From: Platerodrilus igneus
Taxonomy: Eukaryota > Arthropoda > Insecta > Coleoptera > Lycidae
Reading direction: 5' to 3'
NCBI GenBank assembly: GCA_036346225.1
Contig: JARFIW010001485.1
Span: forward strand, 310,001 to 374,000
DNA length: 64,000 nt
The position numbers and the translations under genes were made by a program. A model generated the notes under the pieces. The model did no database searches. It was not told where the DNA came from and saw nothing but the letters and a program-made list of their open reading frames with translations. This document shows, piece after piece, positions 49,601 to 58,600 of the stretch (the stretch's first letter is position 1; each line of letters begins with the position of its first letter).

Positions 49601-52600
49601 GCTAGTTGTTTATATATTTTGTTGATGACATTTATGCGTGAAACTAATTTGACATTGAGAAAATTGTAAAACGTTCCCCATAGTTTTAGGATGTAGTGTT
49701 TATTTTATTAGATGTACCAATCTGGACATCCAAATTTAATGTAAAATGGTAGAAGACGTGATACAGTGACTAAAATCGAATAGTAATGTTATCATAAATC
49801 AAAATTGACATGATCTATGTAATTCAAAACCTTTTCGTTAGTGCAGTTGTTTACAAGGCTATTTGTTTCAATACTGGTATTCAAATAGATTCAGGTGACG
49901 CAGTGGGAAGAATGTGTTTTTGTTTTATTTAGAATACGCATTGATTATAAACAAAACTCTATTCTACCAGGAGGCTGATCAAATCAGGAACCACTTGGAA
50001 AACTCTTTCAAAGGATCTTCCATAAACCATACGAGTGTTGGTACCCATTATTTAGTACAAAAGAAAAACCATTCAGTGTAAGTGTTGGTAGTAACGCGGC
50101 TTGGTGATTGCAACCATTCATTTCCATTTAGCGTTTTTTTTTGTGGTTTATGTAGGGATCCACTCTTGAACGACGGGAGTTAGCAGGTGTACCATCAATT
50201 TGTTAAGTTCTTCCCGCTTCCTCTAACGATTCATTGATCCGTAACATTCCATCCCATTAAAAACAGATTAATGTAAAGATAATTCTGTATATTATATAAA
50301 TATTTTTGTTTGTATTATTGTTTAAATATTATTTAGTTTCGATAAATACGCATTTCATAACTTAGAAGTCTTATTAGTTTTATACCATATTAGTTTCAAA
50401 CAATTCTACTAGTTATAGAATATTTTATACGTTATGGAGCATATTTGCTAAATACAGCGCATAACTCTGTAAGGTCCGTCAATAAAAATGGATTAGATGT
50501 TGCTAATCAATCAATCGCTTTGAAATTATAGATTGACATCCAGGAACCACGAGGAATTTCATCAACCTGGAGGAGAAGTTAGTGTGTAATTGCAAGAATA
50601 AATTTGCTCAATTCAGATCAAATAAAACAATTTTTTTTTGTTCAATTCGGATTTTATATAAATTTATTATATATTATTGACAATCTTCCAACCAATTCTC
50701 ATATACACCTATGGGGTAAAGTATTTAAGTCTAGAAAGTAACTAAATTTTATAAGATATTGAAAGAAACAAGCGGGTTTTATGTACTTGCACAGGCACAG
50801 GCACAAATAAATCTACATTTTTGGAACAAATTTGGAGTGATTTTGTATACTTTTACTTGAAAAATTAATTGTAGTCTAGAGAATTCATGTCCAAATTTTG
50901 AATATTTTTTAATATTAAACAACGTAATCCATAGCTAGTCATATGACGGCATGTCACTTATTCAACAGATCAACTGATCGAATATATAATGTTCTTAGCT
51001 CAGAAACTTAGAATTTTGCACAAAGGTTGAGTTATTTGTATTTCAATAACATGTAGGTTTTAAAGTGTTTTGAATTAAAATTTTTAATTATAATTCTTAA
51101 TTAGTTTAACGTATCAATTCATATCTTTTCGTATACTACAGAAAATAATTTTCTAAATTTTATTGTTTCAGTTCTACATCTGATTTTTCTTACCTAACCT
51201 CCCCATTTCCTGACGCAAGAGGACCTTCAAGAATATAGTTGGCAATTGAAGCTTCAAAATGTGGAAGTTCATGTGTAATTTCAACAGCTGGTCTGGCAAG
51301 ATTTATATCAATCCTAATGTGAGACAAGTATTGATGTGAAAAGTCTTTTACCAAAGCATCATGCAATTCACCAGAAATTCTGAAATGCGTTATTACTGTT
51401 AAATATTATTTATACAATCACCTGGAGTAAACATATATTTGCTTATTGTGAGCACTTAGCTTGGTTAATTGTCTCTTGAATCATTTAGGTTTGAATCTTG
51501 TATGTATGATTAGTTGTAGAATTATTTGTTCTAGTGAAATTTATATTTATGTGTTTGATTTCATATTTGGCATTGTAGTTACTTCAATAAATTCAGGTTT
51601 AATTCTGTGCCCTGTTAATTTATTGATATAGTGAGTTACCTTGGGTTTCGCCGAGAATAGTGGAACATTTCTCGTTGATTCTGCTTGCTCCTGTTCCTGG
51701 CGCCCATTAATAAAATAGTTAGTTTTGACTTATTGGACCTTTCTAGTGGTTCCTTATGGTCCTTGAATGCGATTATTTACCTACCACCCTGATGAGTCTT
51801 TTCTGAGCTATTCCGGAGCACTATTTGTCATCGTAACGTTAAGGAACCCATTATATCGATTAGTTATCGAATTTTTACCGTGGCAAACTACCATAAGCAC
51901 TGTGGCCCCTTTACGACTGGTTTAAGGATAATTACCTAAGTCAAGAGTCTCCAAATCTAATTACTCCAGTAAGTTCCAAGGACAAAACCGTTTTAATTCT
52001 CTTGTCATTATCTATAATTTATAGACTAGTCGACGAGTACGCACGTTTAGCGAGTATATGGTTGCTAAATTCGTTAGTTCAATTACTATTGTGTACTAAC
52101 TGTACTTTATTGTTACGACCGCGACAATTGACGACACTTGGTGGTCACACGCGAAAATAGGTAGTGGTAGTACCCTCTATAGCTAACAGATAGCGTTAGT
52201 AGTACTTTCAAAAAGTCTCGTTGTTTCGAGAAAGTTATGGTGCATTCCACACATTTCTAGATGGCAGTAATTGGGGTATAAAAGGCTAGCGACACGACCG
52301 TGTGTTAGTCCGCTTGGAAATGGCAAAGGAAACGAAACTGTTTGTTGTGAAATAAACTAGTGCGTTACTCCTTAAATATGTTTGTGCGTGTTTAATAGAT
52401 ATCTTCTTAACAGTATTTTCATTTGACTTGTTGTTTTTGTGTATAATTTACTAGGATGGAAAAAAAGCGAAAAATAAACAGCGAATGCAGAACATTTAAA
52501 ACTCAATGCAAATTTCAATATTTCGTAATTGAGTCTAGTAAGAAAGCACTACGTTTGATTTGCAATGAAACCATAGCCGTTCTCAAAGAATATAGCATTA

Positions 52601-55600
52601 AACGTCATTATGAATCGAAACATTTTCAAAATTACTCAAAATATACAAGATGTTTGCGGACAGAAAAATTTAAAGCTTTGAAGCACGGATTGAAATCGCA
52701 GCAATCTTTGCTTAAAAAACTCAAATAGCCGAAGAAATGTGCCACGAAGAGGTACATTTATTTAAAACTGTCAGTTTGTCAGCAAATACCGTGACTCGGA
52801 GGATAGAAGACCGCAGAAAATATATCATCTCAACTGTCTGACTAAAATGTACATCTCGAGTGTTTCTTCTGGTCTTGGTTGAGTCAACAGATGTGTTAGA
52901 TTCTCAGGTGTTGATTTTTTATTCGAGGAGTAGATAAAAATTATGAAGTGTATGAAGAACTTCTTGATATTGATAGTATTCATGCCACGAATTCTGAGGA
53001 AGATGTGTTTAACGAAGTTGAAAATACCATTAATAAAAAAAAAACCTTCGATGGATAAGCTTGAAATCTATTACTACTGATGGAGGCATAAACATGTGTG
53101 GTAACAATAAAGAAGTGGTTGTTCTTGTGTCAAAAGCTGTGGAAAATTAGTAATGCATTGTATCATTCATCAACAGTCCTTGTGCAGGAGATGTTTGTAT
53201 ATATATCCGAAGTTCTCAAACAAATCATATCAGTTGTTAGTTTTATCAGGTCCACTGGGTTGAAGCACCGACAATTCTACGAGTTTATCAAAGAGATTGG
53301 AGAAAATGACTTACCATCATATTACACTGCCGTACGCAGGTTTAGTTGCGGAAAAGTCCTTCAGCGCTTTTTTGAACTTCAAGTAGTGATCGACATTTTT
53401 TTGAATGAAAAGCATCATCCTCTCACCAAATTACAAAATAGCAAATGGCTGTGGAAGTTAGAATTCAATTTAAAATTTTCGCAATGACAATAGTGATAGC
53501 AAATTTTAAATGTAGGTTTTCTCAATATCAACAGCAACATGTTAAAATTAAAAATAATAAAGGCGAATTCTCTCGATATTATAAGAGTTAAATTTCCGCA
53601 TTAAATATCAGCAACGTTGTAGTAATAACTACCGAAGTATAACCCGAAGCACCTATAGAGCGAGAATCACAAATCGTAGCAACAAACAAAAGTGCTATAG
53701 GGTCACGTTTCTCATCCCGTGACTGCACCCAACGTTGATAAGGAATGTTCCATTGGTGCATACTAAAGAAAACAAGTCACATACCTGTGGGGTTCGGGTA
53801 CCTATCTTGCCTACCGTGGAGGGTTGAGTCAACACAGTGACGTAACGGGCATCGTAATTTCAGTAGTGAGAGAAAGTAAAGAGAGAAAGAAAAAGCTGCT
53901 CCATGGCAACGAACAGTCTGGTCCACACACCAAAAGCACCCATTTGGCGTCCAGCTAAAAAAAGCTAAAACGAAAATTGGATTAGAATGAGTAAACGCGG
54001 GAAAACTTACCAATACACGTAAAACATCGCTTACTTGTAGAGCAACAAACAACAAACGTGCATTGCTTTTGAAATAACAGAGCGAGTAGTTTTTTTCAAG
54101 TGCATCAACGCACAAACTACAGAGACCAATTTTAAAATGAGTTCGAAGTAACACGAATTCGATAAGCAAACATCCGCGCTTATCGAAGCGCGATTGACTG
54201 GAAAACCCGGGTTATATCCAAATATTTCAATATACTATTTCGACGAAGGTTTAGAATAAAACCACAGAGAAAGTAATGATACGCTATCGCAAGGTATAAC
54301 GAGATACTTAAAACAGGGCATTAATTTATTTAATTGTAGCATAAATTTGTTGTTTCGAACTAAATAAGCTCAACCTGAAAATTTGTAGAAAGCGTATTTA
54401 TTGTACACAGGATGTAAATTATTTAATTTATTGCATAATAAACTTTGTGTTTCAAAGCATATTGGATTTAACTCTATAAATTATTCGAAAGCATATTTAT
54501 TATTAATTACGCTGGAAATAAATGTAACAAATTGGTACAAATAAAATTGGTCTCCGACTACGAACTATTATCATAATTACATAAATCTCATTAGTATTTT
54601 ATATGTTGTAATGTATATATGTTTATGTGTTTATATGATATAATGTTTACAATGTTAGTGGGACACATTTTAAGTATTTTTTAGTTATTATGCTTAAGTT
54701 GAATTTTCTGCGTGCCATACTTGTCATTAAGCTTTATCTAGCGAGTTACCATCATTCTGTGCTTTTTTATTCAACTTATCGCAATAACCATTAGCTGTCG
54801 CGAACCGAACGTATAACACTGGCGGACCAGATATTGTCCGCGGGCCGTAGTTTGGAGACCCTAGACTTAGGTCGTAAAAAATGGTAGAGGTGATAAAAGA
54901 AGATTACTGTTATTTCACCACAAATGTGGAACCTTTATGAAAGGGTGCTGAATGGTACTTATCGTACTAATAACTTTACAGGGTCAGCGCACCGCAGATT
55001 AGAGACCGAATTAGCAACGCAGCATCTAACATGGAAATTTATTACTGCAACACGTATAGGATACAGGTTGATCGCGACATCTATTATCAACAGCTAGTCT
55101 CAAGACAACAGCCACAACGAAGGAAGCGAAAGTATAGGGAGGCCGATGGTACAATTAGTAAAATAGGGAATGACTCGATAACAGAGATATTGTAGCATAT
55201 TTACGTGGTATTGCACACAACTGCGAAATGCATTAGCTTACTACAGTGTTAAATTCCAAAGGTATCAATAGAAAAATATCGATATTGACCACGCTATTAG
55301 AAAAAAATATATTTTTTAATTTATAAAAAACCATTAATATAGCTTAATTACAAAATTTTCTTGACTGTTTTCTAAATAAAATTTAATAACTAATACTGCA
55401 TTTTAATAACTATTTTAACGGAAATATAGTTACACTTTTTAACGCACCGCCAAGCTTGTACAGTGTATAGTTTCTCCAGAGTCTAGCTATTTCGGCGCGC
55501 AGTTAGCCCGGAGCCCAACTGTTCCTGTACCTGTTGTCCTGGCACCTAGCTGTACCTGCTTCCAGCCGTCCTTGAGGCAAGTTGACTGCGCCCCGTTGGT

Positions 55601-58600
55601 TGAGTCCAGCCGTCCACGCCCAGTTGTCCGGGTCAGAGACCCTGAGGCATTGCATGCTCGACAGAGCAGCCATTGTATTAAAAAATACATAAAGGGCAGT
55701 CGAGTAAAAGCTGGAATGTTTGCAAAACTTGTGTAAGACATGGAAGCTAATTATACTTCAATTTTGTATTTGTTGTGAAGTGTGTTGGTTATCTTGAGCA
55801 AAGTTAATTTAAACTTAAAGAAAAGATTGCGATCTTTCCTGAAAAAATCCATCATGGTCACATAATTATATTTTAAAGTAAGAATTTTCTTGTTAAACTG
55901 GCTTACCTGATTGAAACTTTTGAAAACTGAGTGACGTAAATAAATTATTGCAAGGCCCATATATGCAGGTAACACTTTCGTAGATAACACCTCGTGATGA
56001 GGAACTTTTTGCCAAAAAATGAAATACATTCTGTAACGACTTCGCGCTATTTTTGATAGAAACGAATAGAAAAAGAAAAATGTATCATAAACGGGTAGAA
56101 TAAATACGAATGTACCTTGTATATTAGGTGTATAATTTTGGATGAAACTTATTTTGTTTTATTATATATATTATATTTACAATTTTTTGTTGGTCCAAAT
56201 TCCTTGTTTTGGTTTTAAAGCACGCCCATGTGTCTATCCGGCAAGCCTAATTATTATATAAATTGATAACAAAATACATAAAAGATTAGGAAAAGCCGTG
56301 ATGATACTGGTTTTACAACTTGTATGGCAGATGCATTTCTCAATATCTTTTGAAAAGTTGCTCGGTGTTCACAATAGTGAACGATTTGTGTTAAATTAAA
56401 AATTAAGTCCGTTTCTTGTACATATTTTTTTCATCTTGTGCAAACATTAAGTGCTACTCTACGGCTACGAGAAAACATTTGGTTGGGTTTGGTTTATGGT
56501 CCTGGCTTAACCGTGGCCAACGAGAGAATAACGCAATTCAGCAGGTAGAGAATATCCATTTTATTATATCATCAATTATGTCCACTGCTCATAAAATGGA
56601 TCTCCTCAACGTTACTCATTAAGATTTCATAAATAGTGGTATCAATTAAACATGACATTTCAATAATTTTTTAGTTTTATTAAGGAGATTCAGGCAATAA
56701 ACTTAAACCACACATTCACTTTTTATGTAATACATAGTTGAACGAAACTCAGCTCAGTAATTTATTTCAAAACTGCAAAAGAAAGGGAAGCAATTTTAAT
56801 ATAGCTTGCTACAAATCTGAATACAAAATAAAAGCATGAGTTTACCATAGCTAGTTTGAGTAAACAGACAAATTACAATAGTGTGTTTTCATAGCGCCTT
56901 CATGCTACTTTAAAGCTTTTAGAATAATTAAAAGAGTAAATAACAATAAAATTATCAATATGCATGTTTCATACAATAACTACTTCAAAAATATGCAACC
57001 TCTTTCCAATTTTTAGAGGAATTGAACAAAATTAACGTTGCAGGAATCAAATGCAGATATGATACAAAGTAACTCCTCTCCTTCCACATGATAACGGTAA
57101 TAACATTACCATGTAGCTTGATCACTTAAATACAGATCATGAGTTAGTGGTAGCCACAAATATCATGTTGCAGATTATCTAACCAGAAATATCATAAAAT
57201 ACATTGTTAAAGGTTACAATGTACCTATTTGTAGGGTTGCTGAATACATATGATGACATTAATCACGTATAACATCATACGGAGCAACGCATTTTTTACG
57301 CGATGCACATAGCCCAAATAGAAAGACCGTTCTACAATGACATACCATTCAAAGACATAGAGAGTGTAGGAGGAAAGGTCGAGAGCTTCACATTCGACAG
57401 GGACAATTAATTAATTGCTTGCGAGCCACTGACAAGAGCATATGCAGACAGTAGCGTTGATAGGATAGTCAAAAAAACCTCCTGGACGGAAAGCAGCCAA
57501 CGAGATTATGCGACAGCGCCCCAACAACAAAAAAACATAAATTAGACAGACTAGTTTCAATCCCACCTGAAGGAGAGAAATAAATTATTCATCCGAGAGG
57601 AAATTAAATCCTATCCCAATAGAAATCTTTATTCACACGCAGATTCCACTGTAAATTGTAATAGCTAGTTGTTTATATATTTTGTTGATGACATTTATGC
57701 GTGAAACTAATTTGACATTGAGAAAATTGTAAAACGTTCCCCATAGTTTTAGGATGTAGTGTTTATTTTATTAGATGTACCAATCTGGACATCCAAATTT
57801 AATGTAAAATGGTAGAAGACGTGATACAGTGACTAAAATCGAATAGTAATGTTATCATAAATCAAAATTGACATGATCTATGTAATTCAAAACCTTTTCG
57901 TTAGTGCAGTTGTTTACAAGGCTATTTGTTTCAATACTGGTATTCAAATAGATTCAGGTGACGCAGTGGGAAGAATGTGTTTTGTTTTATTTAGAATACG
58001 CATTGATTATAAACAAAACTCTATTCTACCAGGAGGCTGATCAAATCAGGAACCACTTGGAAAACTCTTTCAAAGGATCTTCCATAAACCATACGAGTGT
58101 TGGTACCCATTATTTAGTACAAAAGAAAAACCATTCAGTGTAAGTGTTGGTAGTAACGCGGCTTGGTGATTGCAACCATTCATTTCCATTTAGCGTTTTT
58201 TTTTGTGGTTTATGTAGGGATCCACTCTTGAACGACGGGAGTTAGCAGGTGTACCATCAATTTGTTAAGTTCTTCCCGCTTCCTCTAACGATTCATTGAT
58301 CCGTAACATTCCATCCCATTAAAAACAGATTAATGTAAAGATAATTCTGTATATTATATAAATATTTTTTGTTTGTATTATTGTTTAAATATTATTTAGT
58401 TTCGATAAATACGCATTTCATAACTTAGAAGTCTTATTAGTTTTATACCATATTAGTTTCAAACAATTCTACTAGTTATAGAATATTTTTATACGTTATG
58501 GAGCATATTTGCTAAATACAGCGCATAACTCTGTAAGGTCCGTCAATAAAAATGGATTAGATGTTGCTAATCAATCAATCGCTTTGAAATTATAGATTGA

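Larger units (their letters stand above)
51906..55236 (+). mobile_element. MULE C-terminal fragment split by hAT (unit B)
   Basis: Duplicate of 43850-47177. After the hAT there is one extra A in gtcgtaaaaaatgg compared with unit A, shifting the frame at the junction. The remaining motifs, including YLRGIAHNCEM before the stop at 55236, are the same. Confidence 0.75.
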
